Positions 42,795 to 56,329 of a DNA stretch of 64,000 nt are shown here, piece by piece. Every line of letters begins with the position of its first letter. Position 1 is the first letter of the stretch. The notes under the pieces were generated by a model, which was not told where the DNA came from, made no database searches, and worked only from the letters and a program-made list of their open reading frames with translations. Origin of the DNA: Dendrolimus kikuchii (taxonomy: Eukaryota; Arthropoda; Insecta; Lepidoptera; Lasiocampidae); assembly GCA_019925095.2 (NCBI GenBank), contig CM034389.1, positions 21,439,435 to 21,503,434 of the forward strand, given 5' to 3'. The position numbers and the translations under genes are program-made.

Positions 42795-43480
42795 TTAATA
42801 ATCTTCCAGGGTGATTGTGGCACCCAGTGGCAGGCCAGGAACCGGTAGAGGCAGTCCGCCCCCACCTTTCCCACTAGGTTCTGGAAATGGTTCAGATTGC
42901 GAGGCGAGAATCAAACACGCACTTCCACGAATGCGGCGCGCCATACGCTGCAAGAATGTGTCGTAGGGGAACCTAGTGGTAGATTTGATGTCAATCATCG
43001 ATCGGGATATCTTGCTGCGCAGCGTAGTCGATTAGATGCTGCGTAGTGAGTCGAATTGACAAGCCATGGCCTCCTTCGGCGAGGACGTTACTCCGCAGAA
43101 GGAAGCTACCTAAGAAACAAGGGAGGAGGATAAGCAGGCGGATCCCTGTCGCAAACGGACAAGAGGGGGTTTGCAGGTGCCATTATGCCCATCTCCTCCC
43201 TATGACGTAGTAGGACTGCGGAGGATCTGGGGTTCCTCCCCCAGCGTGCCACATCTAGTGCCTCGGGGTGACCTGGTCCCAGGGACATCCCTCCTTGTCA
43301 GATTGTACCGAAGCGTCATGGTAAATTATTCTAACGATTACGGTACCGTGCCGCCACGTTACGTTGCCGAGTTGTGTGTAGCTCCGGCTGTCTGGAATCT
43401 CATTCACCCCTCGTTGACTTTCCCCGGAGAGCGAGGGTATGAGCAAATGCATTCGCCCCAAAAAAAAACATTGGGTGATT
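42795..43480 (-). other. Unassigned GC-rich block with short open frames
   Basis: A ~690-bp block clearly richer in G and C than its flanks. On the minus strand a 67-codon frame (42795-42998) has a run of Gly and Pro near its end and a nearby 82-codon frame (43255-43503). I recognise neither. It could be a LINE 3' region or the terminal exon of an unrecognised gene. Confidence 0.3.
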
Positions 43481-43916
43481 TTAGCTAAATCGCGGAAATA
43501 CACATTTATTTACCTACATTTTACATAAAAGAGCGTTTACTTACTATCATATTTTACGTGCATATGCACACCGGCACACCACCAAGCTTTTTCCTAAGTT
43601 CCGAGTCCCGGATAAGGTAGCAGCAATATGTAACACTTTTTCCTTCTTGTGTTCAATAAATGAGGCAACTAATATGGTCGTATGATGTTGTAAAGCCTCT
43701 TACAATCCTATTATAGTATTCTACCTGTATTCATACATGTTTAAATCAGGTGTTATGTCATGAGCTGAAAGAAATGAGTGGGTAGACGATACAAATCTAT
43801 GGTAATTAGGTAGGCAAAATCAAGAATTGCATAGGTACTTGTGTTTTGAAATCAATGCAATGTTACCTTCATCTAATGAGGAATACAGGAGAATCAAACT
43901 ATATATTTAATGCCAC

Positions 43917-43975
43917 AGAATGGAACGGGATGGAACGGAATAGAATGGAATGGATTGGAATGAAATAGAATATAC
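43917..43975 (+). repeat. GGAAT-type pentamer microsatellite
   Basis: A run of degenerate TGGAA/GAATA units, followed by ATACTTTATTGTACATAAAT, a common insect retroposon tail. Confidence 0.65.
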
Positions 43976-43979
43976 TTTA

Positions 43980-46900
43980 TTGTACATAAATGCTACATCA
44001 AATTAAGAACATTAATATGTAAGTACAATTTTCGGCAGTCTTATCGCCCATGGCGATTTAGATTGAATATATTTACTGTGTATTATACTTGGCACGCTTG
44101 CCTAAGATATATTTGCGAGTTTTAAAGATTGAAAGCAAGTGTGCAAACGAAGCACTGACTGACCTCTATTATAAGCACTGTCCAGTTTGCTATTATTTTA
44201 TTGTCAAGGTGTTGAATACGAGAGCCTCAATGAATGAGAATGTTCCTTGCGTTAGTAGTACTTATTAGTTCCAGAGGCTTCCGCAAGTGACGCTTCAAAT
44301 TAACACGAAAATATTTAAAATTGATTCGTAGCTATATTTGATTTCGGTAGATATATGCAGGCGACTTAGCGAAGGGAAGTCTGGTAACCTTTGTCTCGAT
44401 TTGACATTACATTCACTGCAATGTTCGTGGGTCGTAATAGTGATTTATTGTCCATATCAAAGCAATCGAAAAAGCGCTGCATGCTTTACATCGGACACTT
44501 AAATTGCAATCGATATATAGCAATATTCATTGACAATGTACAATGTACATTAAGTTAAGCCATCGCTCCAAGGCGGTGGTCTCATTTACCTAAATGCCGT
44601 AAATGCGTACATTGTATCGCTGTAACCTATCAACAGATGAAAGCTTATTATGAAATGCACTACAGTTGTCTCTCTCAGACGCCTGAAGCGGCGCAGTCAT
44701 TCCTGAGCATTTCAGCGTAAAGACATTGCGTTCTTGACATAAGTTAGCAAATCTGACCATTGCTAGAGAGTGCACGGGAAAAAATTGCACGAGTTTACAC
44801 GTTTCTGGAGTGATCATCCAGGGTCCAACATGGTTTTCCGCCAGATATTACTTTTAGCATTTGTGACAGAACACTCAAACTCTAACGGATTATGGAAAAG
44901 AATACCTGGGATCATAAATATAATTAGCTATAATTGTTGATAAATACTTCTGACAAAATATACAGATAGCCTTAATTTTTTTTTATGGTCAAACCAAGAA
45001 ATTATAACTCTTAATAAAAAACTTTAACTATTTGTAGTTGTAGCGTGATTTAATCAAGTTGTTAAAAATAAGAATCTGGAATGGGTCGTCAATTGAGGAT
45101 GAAAGAAATGACAGGCACATAGATAGGCATATCGATTATTGTTACAAAGGCATTAAAAATCATAATGACATTTATTTTTTATTAAAGTAGTAACGTGGGA
45201 CATGTACTCCCCGCCCTCTAACTGTAGACTTATCCAGGCGGTAAATTCTGCCAAATTTAAGACGGTAGGTAGGACTTTGAACGGAAGTTGGTTTCAATAA
45301 AATGAAAAATTAATATTTAACCGACTTTTTTCTACAATATCTTTAAGTCGGTGCCAAGTAAAACATAAAACAAACAACAACAAATGTGCAAAATATAGTA
45401 ATTGTTATGTTTTACTTCGCACGAACTTCAAGATGTTGTACATAGAAGTCAATTAAATATATTTTTTTATTTTTAGCTTGAAGACGGTTTTGTTTTTATT
45501 AAAAACAAAACATTATAGTTCCGTAAATACTTGAATAGCTTTAGAAATAATATACTAAGCGTCTGTAGAAATTGTACTACTGGCACGGGTATACTAGGTT
45601 GCTATCTCGGTATTTGGTGTAGACGGTCGTCAACAAGGGTGGCTCTCAATTTCCCTGCGATACACTCATTAGATCCAGACTTGGTGACAATGGAATCACT
45701 TCGGGAGTATACGCATTCGAAGTTAAAAGAAAATTGAAAATCGGTTCACAATTGACGGAGAAATCTTGTAACATGCATAAAAAAAGAGAAAAAAAGAGAC
45801 GAATTGAGAACGTTTGGAAGTCGAATAAAAATATGTTAAATAATGTTTGAAAGTATACTACTATTTTCTGCCTAGCTTTTTAGGTTGTGTAAACAAATGT
45901 GAAAAATAGTAAATGTTCGCCATCACTAGGGAACACTGTTTGTAATTCCACACGCACTTGACATAATTCCTTTTAGTATCCGAAATGTTTGAGGCATTTG
46001 CTGTCTCACAGTCAATTTAATTGAACGTTTTGAGAACACATAAGACTAACGTAAAATATTTATCAGGAAGCCATTCCAATGACCTCTTTTCAAAAGACAC
46101 GACAACTTTGTCGTTAATTTCAAACAAATAATGCATTTCGCAACATTACAAATCAGATATACATTACTTATCTAGACGCCTATAAAGCAACACCTGCAAT
46201 TTTTTACTAACTGTTTCTTATAGAAAGATATGATGTAACACCATACGATTAGAATAATAATAGGTGGAATAAATGGTATCGTAAACTACATACAAATTAT
46301 AGAGAGTATTAATAATTGAAGTCTTTGGAGGGCAAGATTATATTGTCTTAAAGTTCTTTGAATAATTAAAACTTATGAATACGATAGAACAAAGAATTGT
46401 ATTGATCTAAAATGAAAATTTAATTATTTTAAAAATAAAACGTAAGTTACAATATGATTTTACCACTCATTTTAAAACTGAATTATCATAATGTAATACT
46501 TCGCTGACGATGAAAAATGTGGCTTTTAGAGCAAGTTGTTGTTTGACATTTCTATAATTTATGGTCAAATAAAATCTTTTAAGCCGCTTACTCACCGTTG
46601 TAGTTACTTTAACCAAAAATTATACGGTTCTATTAATATTGAATTAGAGTAAGTTGTTAGGCTTCTTAAGGCCGATAGTGTGTTCACTGCGTTCTTGGCT
46701 TGCGAGCTCGAGGCGAGGGGCACTCGGCGTGATCTCAACGAGCCGACAAAACGAAGAACAATGTCGGCGTACACATTAGAGTACATTACTGTATCCTCTC
46801 GATTACAGTTGCGGATGACAGATAAGCATACGGCTCAAAGTAATCTATTATTTATTTATGTTTGTACAAGTTCGTTGTGCTTCTTACCCTAATATTGCAT

Positions 46901-47020
46901 GACCATTTAGTATAAATGGGGTTTATTTTAACTTTCTATATGTAAGCTTACCAGATATGAATATGAGCATTCCACAACGCAGCGGTACGTATTTGTATAA
47001 TTAATATGAAAGGAAATTAT
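43980..47020. other. Intergenic DNA, no gene seen
   Basis: AT-rich, with scattered repeat words such as AAGTCGGTGCCAAGTAAAAC near 45354, which resembles 19680-19800. Short open frames here have no recognisable domains. Confidence 0.5.
46618..46665. repeat. Partial relative of the foldback element at 1570
   Basis: TACGGTTCTATTAATATTGA then TTAGAGTAAGTTGTTAGGC matches the left arm of the foldback element at 1570. No right arm is seen. Confidence 0.4.
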
Positions 47021-47330
47021 CCGTGCAGGAACGGAGAAAGAATACAATTTCCTGCGGCCGGGCGGCCTGTCGTAAGAGGCGAATTAACAACCCACAGCCA
47101 GGTGGTAGGGCATTTGCCCGACTGGATGGCTACCACCCCTGGTCTAAAGTATGTCACCATAACAACCTTGAGTTGTATTCCGGCATTAGTGACCAGGTTC
47201 CAGTCTCCCTTAAGAGAGCAGCAGCGCATTTGTAGCACCTTTGGTGTTGCAAATGTCCATAGGCGATGGTAACCGCTTTCCATCAAGTGGGCCGTCTGCC
47301 TGTCTGCTGATTTCCTGCAATAAAAAAAAT
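47021..47330 (+). repeat. Dispersed retroposon, copy 4
   Basis: A complete copy from CCGTGCAGGAACGGAG to TTCCTGCAATAAAAAAAA. Confidence 0.82.
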
Positions 47331-48984
47331 GATTCGCGTTTAAAAGTGATCAACGATAGTAACTGCATACAAAATGTGTGTCGTTTGAGCTGAGTTTAAA
47401 CATAACCGTAGTAAGTTAATTAGATTGTAATATATTAGATAACTTTTCGCGTAATTTGCCTATTGTCTGTTGTACTTATAAGACGTAATACAAAACACTG
47501 TCTCTGTCAAGTTTCGAAAATAGAGCATAACAAGATCGGATCATCAAATTTTACGCATGAAAAAGTAATTGATGAAAATCAAGATAAAATAAATTCTCTT
47601 TAAAACAAAATTGGAATTCTTTACTCTGTAGCCTAAATACCTTTTTTATAAGTACTCAGAGTAGTCTTGCCGTAGTTGTATAATCGAATTTACTATTTAA
47701 TTGTTTTTTTTTTAAGTTACTTTATTTTCCAAGTTTATAATGTTACTTAAATTATGATATTTATATTAAAAAACATATAGATTTTATGTCATAAAATGCA
47801 TAATTTCCTGAAAAGTACTGGGCGAAAAATATACGCTAGGAAATTGACGATATCTACATACATAGTGGGTCACAGTGCTAATAGGTATATAATATCTTTG
47901 CAGTAACAATACATACCTTCTTGCATTCCAGCCTTGAATTTGCATAAGGTGTATTCTCTCATGAAAGTTCTTTACCTATAGAATTGAATGAATAACAATG
48001 GAGCTCCTTGCTTTGTTTCCTCTCGGAAGTACTTCCTGTGGGCTTTGAAAAAGTTGTCTTCCGTGTCTAATTACGATAGGCCTGGATGTGAAAGTGTAAC
48101 ACATGATGATTAATAGGTAGTTAATGTGAATAATTTACAATCATCGATGGTTACGTTACGTTTTGGTTATCTGAACCAATCATTCTTTAATGTATAGTGT
48201 AGTTATATTATTTGATACTTATTTTGATTTATTGTATTATAGGAATACATTAAAATATATTTTGAGAATAACGGTTCTTATACAATTGTCATGTCCGTTC
48301 GTTTGTAAACATCGTAGTCATTTTTCTCTGAAATTATTGGGTCTATTTGGATGAAATTTGCAGGACGGTATATTTTATATGCCATTAAACAATGGTAAGT
48401 GTTTTAGGAAAAACATTTGTAAACCAGTATTCTCAGACTGACTACTCTGTGCTGCCTTTCTACATCTACTATATTGCTGCGAACCGATAATATTCCTTTG
48501 TAATACGTGTCTTATTACCCTTGGAATTTATATTACTTGTAATTCTTTTAATGATTGTCTTAATTGTTCACTGTCACTTGTTTGGGTTTATCTTTTAAAT
48601 ATTGAAATTTAACCGCAGTTGTCAATGACTAAATAATTTCTTTGTGTTACCTTCCAGTAAGAAGTCATAAACCCTTTCTTCTATTGTTCAAATTTAGCTG
48701 TAGATTATTAGAAGCCATTAATTAAGCTTACAAGTTCGAAAATTCCAAAGAATGATGTGCATGTTGTTGGTGGCAATATCTATTTTGCGAAAATATAAAC
48801 TCAGCCCGTTAAGTCAGAGTTTGTTGAGTTTCAACTGCGATCGAAGCCTTACTAAAGTGCATACTTGGAACGTGAAGCTTTCATCAACAGACTTTGCGCG
48901 CATTATGGTTGTATTCGGTTATATTTGTAAGAATTGTGAATTACATGTGTGTAATTCTAGTAAAGCTGGTGATAATTCTAACAG
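47331..48984. other. Intergenic DNA, no gene seen
   Basis: AT-rich, lying between two complete copies of the dispersed retroposon. Nothing else recognised. Confidence 0.5.
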
Positions 48985-49296
48985 ATTTTTTTTTTAATTG
49001 CAGGAGTTCAGCAGACAGGCAGACGGCCCACTTGATGGAAAGCGGTTGCCATCGCCTATGGACATTTGCAACACCAAAGGTGCTACAAATGCGCTGCTGC
49101 TCTCTTAAGGGAGACTCGAACCTAGTCACTAATGCCGGAGCACTACTCAAAGTTGTTATGACGACATACTTCAGACCAAGGGTGGTAGCTATCCAGCTGG
49201 GCAAATGCCCTACCACCTGGCTGTGGGTTCTTTTGTCGCCTCTTACGACAGGCCGCCCGGCCGCAGGAAATTGTATTCTTTCTCCGTTCCTGCACG
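48985..49296 (-). repeat. Dispersed retroposon, copy 5
   Basis: A complete copy in minus orientation, starting with a T run on the plus strand and ending TTCCTGCACGAAT. Confidence 0.82.
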
Positions 49297-49639
49297 AATA
49301 GAATTTTGAATTCAAATCTCACAAATACGTAACAATTTCTTGTTCTAATAATCTAACATCGATCTCTTATAGACTTGTCTTAAAGAGAGACAGCGTTCGA
49401 TCCTTATCTAGGTTTGCTATCTGCCTTCATTATTGTGAGGTGAGGTCAACTCGAAAAAGCAGCCATTTTGGAATCGGTAATCAGCCAACGTGACCTTGAT
49501 TTATAATACCTCGTACGTACAACGTACACCCTCTTGTTTTGTGAGATGTCGAACTTAATTTGTTGGCTTTGCCATTCTATGAAGTATAAAGTTTGAACTG
49601 TAAAGGGGAAGTGTTGTGCTTTTACAATTTACGACCTGA

Positions 49640-49945
49640 ATCGATCCAGGATAGGAAGAGGGAATCTCAACATTGCTAGAGCTTTTACTTTATCCAAACC
49701 TAATACAAGTATTCACAGTTTCAACATCAACCATTGTAATAGACTGACATTGCCATCTTTTAGATTACAAAAAGTACTGTCCTCTTTCTTGGGGGTTGGT
49801 ATACGCTTCTTCAATAAGATTCCGAGTGAAATGTTAGATCTGCCTTTCACTAAATTTAAAACTAAATTAAAAAGCATCTTGGTAAAAAAGGGATACTACA
49901 CTATTGAAGAATACTTAAATAACAAAAATTCATTTACATAGCAGC
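49640..49945 (+). mobile_element. LINE RT C-terminal fragment
   Basis: The frame includes LSSFLGVGIRFFNKIPSEM and KGYYTIEEYLNNKNSF, the same C-terminal pattern as the fragment at 37975. It starts within an unknown upstream point and stops at a TAG at 49939-49941. Confidence 0.7.
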
Positions 49946-49969
49946 TCGCTCCAACCTCTTATACTAAAC

Positions 49970-50180
49970 TAGCTGTGCCCGCGATGTCGTTCGCGTGGAA
50001 TTTGCTTTCAAAACCCTCCGATTGTGAAACATTGTTCATTGGTGCTCCGCTCCTATTAGTCTTATCGTGATGATATATAGCCTATAGCCTTCCTCGATAA
50101 ATGGGCTATCCAACATTGAAAGAATTTTTCAAATCAGACCAGTAGTTCCTGAGATTAGCGCGTTCAATCAAACAACATAT
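49970..50180 (+). repeat. Dispersed repeat (CTAGCTGTGCCCGCG end)
   Basis: It contains TAGCCTATAGCCTTCCTCGA and CCTGAGATTAGCGCGTTCAA. A second partial copy follows at 50615. Confidence 0.7.
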
Positions 50181-50614
50181 TAGTATATTTGGCTACAACA
50201 CTAAAACTTACATTTTAAATATCGCGATTTTTTTTGAATGATACGTCTGAATTGAATAATTCAAAAAGTTCTAGAAAGGTATTGAATTCGTCTTGAATAT
50301 GGAGTAATTTATTTTGATAAGGATTAATACCAAGGTACAAAATAAAGAGTTTTTGAAGCGACGGCATTTTAATTATTTAAAAAAATAAAAGAACACACTT
50401 ATTGTGAGATAACTACAATAGTTAGACATATGGTTATGCAATATTTTTTGTAGACAATTATATTTTCTGCAAAGTGGTAGTACATTGTTTTGTTCTATAA
50501 TCAATAGTTTTCACAGCGCATGCCGTGTTAGGATTTTTTCGGGTAATTTTTTTTACACCTTGGGTTACATTATTGGACTTTTAGTAAAGATCCTAATTTT
50601 TTTTGGTAAAATAT

Positions 50615-50755
50615 AATATAGCCTATAGCCTTCCTCGATAAACGTACTATTCAACACTGAAAGAATTTTTCAAATCGGACCAGCGTTTCTTGAGATTAGC
50701 GCGTTTAAACAAACAAACTCTTCATCTTTATAATATTAGTACAGATTATGTATAA
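50615..50755 (+). repeat. Partial second copy of the 49970 repeat
   Basis: It repeats TAGCCTATAGCCTTCCTCGA and GAGATTAGCGCGTTTAA, then CTTTATAATATTAGTA. Confidence 0.7.
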
Positions 50756-50989
50756 CGTTTTTATCTTGCCAAGCTCGTAAGGAACTTATGGAGACATATT
50801 ATTGCAGCATAACATTTTAGTACGTCATGTCATTATTATAACTATAACATTATTTTTCTTTCCTTTTATTGTGTCTTGGTCTCATTGAGTATGCATTGGT
50901 GCTACAACTCCATTAATTCTTCAAAAAAGTAATTCTGTAACATAATTCTGTACAAAACTTATAAAAAAACGATTTGAGATATAAATAGA

Positions 50990-51200
50990 ATATGAAATAT
51001 AAAGAAAAACAATATTTAGCTAGACGTGTTGCTGGGGAGTTTCTTGCCGCTTCTTCTCCTGAACAGGATTAACACGTTGCGAAGCGGTGTACATAGAATA
51101 GGAAGTAAAGATTAAATTTTAATTTACATGTATGACCTTCAAAAAGTGTTCTCCAGTGGAACTTATTTTGAATAAAAACTTTTGAATTTGAATATTAGGT
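50990..51200 (-). repeat. Inverted copy of the 13320 repeat
   Basis: It contains GTTTCTTGCCGCTTCTTCTC, ACACGTTGCGAAGCGGTGTA and TGTTCTCCAGTGGAACTTAT. Confidence 0.7.
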
Positions 51201-51784
51201 TTCGATATCTCTGCTAATAGAGTGCACTATTAAAATTAGTGAAATTATTACAAGAGGCATCTAACTCATGAACTACCAGAGTTCTCCACATATTCAACCG
51301 AATAGTATTTATAAAATATTCTACATTAACCACACGTAATGACCGTGGATTAATTACTCTGAAATGTGTAAGTAGGTAATATTTTATGGTAGTAGTAATT
51401 TAATATTAATAAATAAACTAGGAAGTACTATAAAATATTAATTACTCATATTAACATTCCATTATATTCAATTACACACCGGATATATTCTTGTGACGAA
51501 TAAAAGAGTAAAATATTCCAGATGTTTGCCTTGCATATTTTCTTATTACATTTCTTAAGCAAAGGGGAATTTATTATGCTAAAATTCGACGAAGTGCGTG
51601 TCAACCTAGACAAGTTATATAATCAAAGCATAGACAACAAACTGTTCTATAAAGGCGTCGAAGGTCTTTTGTTTTTATCCTGTTGCTACGAGATACTAAA
51701 ATAAATCCAAATGTCAATTTTTGCTTAAAGTAATTGTGACAATATTGTTTTTATTTATTTAAAATTTTAATCCAAACAAACAAA

Positions 51785-51897
51785 AAAAGAGACAAACAGA
51801 CAAGAAATCTAAAAAAATGCATTGTATTCTCCGTCGTTTATATAGTTTAATCAATGTACAGACACAGCATGTTTAGCATTTTATAATATAGATATAA
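51785..51897. repeat. Right-end fragment of the long-TIR element
   Basis: GACAAGAAATCTAAAAAAAT and ATTTTATAATATAGATATA match the right arm of the family. Confidence 0.5.
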
Positions 51898-51913
51898 CAA
51901 CAACAACAACAAC

Positions 51914-51985
51914 AAAAATATACAATGTCATGTCCATCCCTTAGAAGTTGTATTCTGAGGGATGGACATGACATTGCATATTTTT
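51914..51985. repeat. 28-bp hairpin of pre-miRNA size
   Basis: The arms at 51914-51941 and 51958-51985 pair at 27 of 28 positions around a 16-base loop, with the core AATGTCATGTCCATCCCT. Foldback element or small-RNA precursor cannot be told apart here. Confidence 0.7.
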
Positions 51986-52649
51986 GTTTTTAAAAAAATT
52001 GCTAAGGAGTCCCAAAAGTAATCACTATATGTATCAACTCGAATTACATACATAATTATGTAAATATAAATAATTGTTATATTTCTAATAAAATAAATAT
52101 CGTAAATGAAGTAATCGCAGAGTGTCAATTAGTCTAGTAAATCACGACGTAATTACATCATCTCAAAAAAAACTTAAAATATTTCCACGAATTGCGCTTC
52201 ACAATTTAACGCTTTAGTTGTTGAGTTAGTGACGGGCAAAACTCTGTGACCTGGGCGTGTTCTGACAATTCAATTCTGATTGACTACTCAAGGAAAATCT
52301 GCTGTCAGTTGTTGTTTTAACTGTGGTTCAATATTCGGGGACTCATAAAATCCTGGAGAACAACCATTGCATACTAAAAATGTAACTCTAAAAATCTACC
52401 AGGTCCTATAGAACTCATATAGTTTTCTTATGTAATTTTTTTCTCGCTTATTGACTTTAAGGCCTAGCACGCTTCCAATCTGGTAGCAAGCTACAAATTC
52501 GACTTCAATTCAAACTCTAAAGTTTTTATTCAAAATTAGTTCTTTGGAGAACACTATTTGAAGATCATACATTTAAGTTTGAATCCTAAAGAATTGAAAT
52601 CCGGTGTGGGGCTAATTCCGTGGTGTGCGTGCTTTTATAAAGTTATTCG

Positions 52650-52890
52650 TACAGGATTTCACAACTAATTGTTGTTCCTAATGTACGTGCGCAATAAACC
52701 AATTTTAATACACGCGTACAGTGTACGAAATCATGTGAGCTGGAAGACTAAGAATGTATAGCAAGCAATACCCTGACTCTTGCGCTCGCGGAGAAAGTTT
52801 AATATATATTTACTCCGAAACCGATCCGCCTTATCTGCGCAAACCAAAATTGCCGATCGGAATTATAATGTGTGTAATACTGTATGCACT
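52650..52890 (+). repeat. Three-copy dispersed repeat, copy C
   Basis: It shares AGTGTACGAAATCATGTGAG, GATCCGCCTTATCTGCGCAA and GCCGATCGGAATTATA with the other copies. Confidence 0.65.
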
Positions 52891-52894
52891 AGGC

Positions 52895-55384
52895 CTTCTT
52901 TTTAAAACGTAGTTTTAGAATTGGAATGGTAATATATTAAGGTCTAGCAAGTACTAGGAATATTTCGGTGAGATTTGTCCCGCATAATTTATAATCCATG
53001 AAATTCTATAGAAATGTGCGAAACACTGGATTTAATCAGTTATGTTTACACTATTATAGTCGATCGTTAATCACAGAAGAATTCTTTCGTCATGTACGTC
53101 TCATAGCTGTTAACACCGACAATTGTCTTACTTGCCTCTATGTATAGATTTTTTTTCTGATATTTCGAATTTACTAACTTGATTTAAAGGAAACAATTTT
53201 TTCAGCTTAGGATACGTGTCAAATTGATAAAACACTTTTTGTTACATAAGATCATTTACACGGTCAGAATTTAGACTTCCTAGAATCGAATATTTGAATG
53301 TAAATTCTTCACGTTTTTTGCAGCGTAGCAATTTCAATAATATCGGAACATTTAAATTTTATGGCTACATTTGTATATCCGCCTTAAAATATGTTTTGGG
53401 TAAGTCGCTTTCCTAGCAGCATAAAAATATTTTATGCAATCCATCCATCCAACAAATGATGTCGGCAACTCAACGTAAAGCTGCGCTGAAATTTTCTCCA
53501 GCACAGCGCTGATTTTCAGTACCAACTACGCCTCATTAATTAATATTTGGTCCAGCGTAGATAATGATAATAATAATAATGCTTTTTTATTTCCTTAAAA
53601 AACACAATATATAAATTTAAAAAAAAAACAAAAGAATATTAATTCTATTTTTTAAATGTTTTTAAGGTACCCCTTCCGGGAAAATTCATGTCTTTCTGGA
53701 CTTTGCCTTACACATCCATTTATTTCCAACGATTTCCTCAATTTTGTCCACCTGGCGTTCGCTGGGTCGATCTGTTCTCTCTTACCCAATGGTCCAGCGT
53801 AGATACCTGATTGAAATAATAACATATTCAAATACTATTTAACGATGTACATACATACATACTAACGCATAAAGTAGAACAAGTTAGCGAAAGAAAAACG
53901 TACCAAAGTAAAAAAATAAAGAAAAAGATTCAGAAAAAAAAGAAAAATTTATAAAAATACTTATGAGAACACAGACAACACCATTGATAAAGAATAAAAT
54001 AACCTGACTAACGGGAATACCAAGAGAGACAGAAAAAATATTAGGACTTTAGTTGCTGCGAATATTTTTGTAACTTGCTAAAATTCTAATTAAGACGACT
54101 TAATTTGCATTTTATGCTATTTGTATTTTTCGATCTGTCGCAAGAGTGATTTTGCTTAGCAACGAATAAGCAATTAATCACGCGGCACTTGTTACATTTA
54201 AGCCGTGTACAAATAATTTAATCAAGTGTTCAAAGACAGATCAAACAAGATATTTGGCATCACGTTTTTGCAGTTGGCTTTAGGGTCGCCATTTCGAATT
54301 ATTTTTATTTTGTGGCGCTCGTTAAGGATGATATGCTTGCCAGTGCATGAACTGGATTTAAAACTAGTATACTTAGTAGTGTATAGTTATGGTGTATGTC
54401 GTTTGGTTAAATAGGATTTAGACAGATGGTTTAGTTTCTAGTTCATTAGTTAGTATTTTTCTTAAAACACACGTAAGCAATGTAACTATGTCGATATTTC
54501 ATTAATTTTTTTTTTCTTTCTAATAATTACAATTATTGATCCGATTTCCGTTTTCAAAATCTTTCTCAACTGCAATTATACATAATATTTATATGTTAAG
54601 CAGATGATTCAACCTTGTTGCGTGTAGTAGATCTTCATACAGTATTAAAGCTTTATATGCCAAAGACGCATTTTAACGAAGTCTGTTTAGCTTAGTTAAC
54701 ATAATCAAACTTGGATTTAAAAGTAAATATAAGTATTATCATTCTTAAACTAGGTAGCTAATCTGTTTTCTTTAATTGAACAACCCTGCCCACGCTGGGC
54801 CGGTGTCGTTAAGGTCAGTTACCGACATTCGGACTTCGGCAAAATAGTCCAGTCCAGCTGATAAGGCAATTGCACAAGTGTATAAAGTATTTAAACTCCT
54901 TTCACCTTAAGGTTGTGTAAGTGTGCCTTTGCAAGCTAGTGCGTTTAAAACCAAGGCTTTGTCATGGCCATTTTTCTGTCCTTTACGGCTGTAATTGGAT
55001 TGCAAATGTTATTTTTTAATTGGCATCTCGTGAACTGGATTAATGCGGAAGATGGACGAAGGGAGAGAAACGCTATACGTGTCATTTTACGGGTTTTCGA
55101 GATTTGTATGATGGAAGTATAGGCATAATACCTTTACCGCCACGGAGGGAAATACAAAACGTCGTGCTCTATTCGCTACTTCCACTCTCGGTCATACAAC
55201 CGTAACTTGTGCGTCCAATATTATTCGTAAAATTTCATTGTTAAAATGTAATCTACAAGGTTTCGCATTCGGAATTTTATTCGCACACTATGGAGACTCA
55301 TTTTAGCTTCTTATAATAACTGAAATATGTAATCTCTAGTATAACGTTTAGGTTTCCAAGTGATTGGAATAATTTTTTTATAAT
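52895..55384. other. Intergenic DNA, no gene seen
   Basis: AT-rich. ATAATAATAATAATGC near 53568 followed by T-rich sequence looks like the tail of a minus-strand retroposon. No gene recognised. Confidence 0.5.
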
Positions 55385-55845
55385 CTATTTTCTTCTTTAT
55401 ATATAAAAATCAGTTCCTGTTCGTTAGTCTCGCTAAAACTCGAGAACGGCTGGACTGATTTGACTAATTTTGGTTTTGAATTATTTGGAGAAGTCCAGGA
55501 AAGGTTTAAAAGGTGAGTAAATATGAAAAAATGCTTGGAATACAGTAAAAACAACAATTTCACTTTCCCTTGGAAACTATTCTTACCTGTCAAACATTTT
55601 ATGTTCGTCCCGTTGTTTAGAAATCAATTAAATTTAAAAGTCGTTCAGAAATCAAATTAAATTTGAAAGTGAAGTTTTTTTTTATTTTTTTTTGGTTTTT
55701 AATGTGAAACGTTTTATGTTCGTTCGGTTAAGTTTTGATCACATTTTTTACTAAAGTTGTAACATTCTGGAATTATCATTCAGCTTTTTTTATTTTTTGA
55801 TTCTGAGGCGGTACGAAGTTTGCCGGGTCAGCTAGTAATATTATA
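55385..55845 (-). repeat. Inverse copy of the 42315 repeat
   Basis: It has the same markers in reverse order, ending GTACGAAGTTTGCCGGGTCA near 55830. Confidence 0.75.
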
Positions 55846-55847
55846 AA

Positions 55848-56235
55848 ATTTTAAATATGCTGTGTCTGTACGTAGAAGCTATTTTTTTTTAAATCTGGTA
55901 AAGACCATATAAATGATGAAAATGATGCAGTTTTTTTAGATTTCTTGTCTGTTTGTCGGTTTGTTTGTTTGTTAGGGATACATGTAAAACTACGGGGGCG
56001 ATTTCGATGCGGTTTTCGTTAATCGACAGGAAAGTCTTAGTCTTAAAATCTGCTCTACTTTTTGTCCTGGGAATATTGCTGGTCTTTTTCCCGGGAGCGG
56101 TTTGTAGTTGTCGGGTGTATAAAAATTAGCTTATTCCGACACAGTTTCCACTAAAACGATAGATTACATTCTTTTATAATGCTGTAGTACTTTCTGTCCC
56201 GGGGAACCCACGGGAATTTCATGTCAAGCGTGGAA
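55848..56235. repeat. Relative of the long-TIR element at 16377
   Basis: It begins ATATTATAAAATTTTAAATA and contains TAGATTTCTTGTCTGTTTGT and GGCGATTTCGATGCGG. The right terminal arm is missing. Confidence 0.55.
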
Positions 56236-56329
56236 GAAGTCACAGGTTATCCTAGTTACTTCATATTTTCAAAACAAACTTCGATCTTCCCTTACACAAA
56301 TTTCAAATTGAAAGAAAGGCTTTTAATTG

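Noticed and set aside
49004..49301. Genes in the repeat family at 16010, 28264, 47017 and 49004
   Set aside because: The frames are open on both strands in some copies and broken in others, as expected for a non-coding retroposon.
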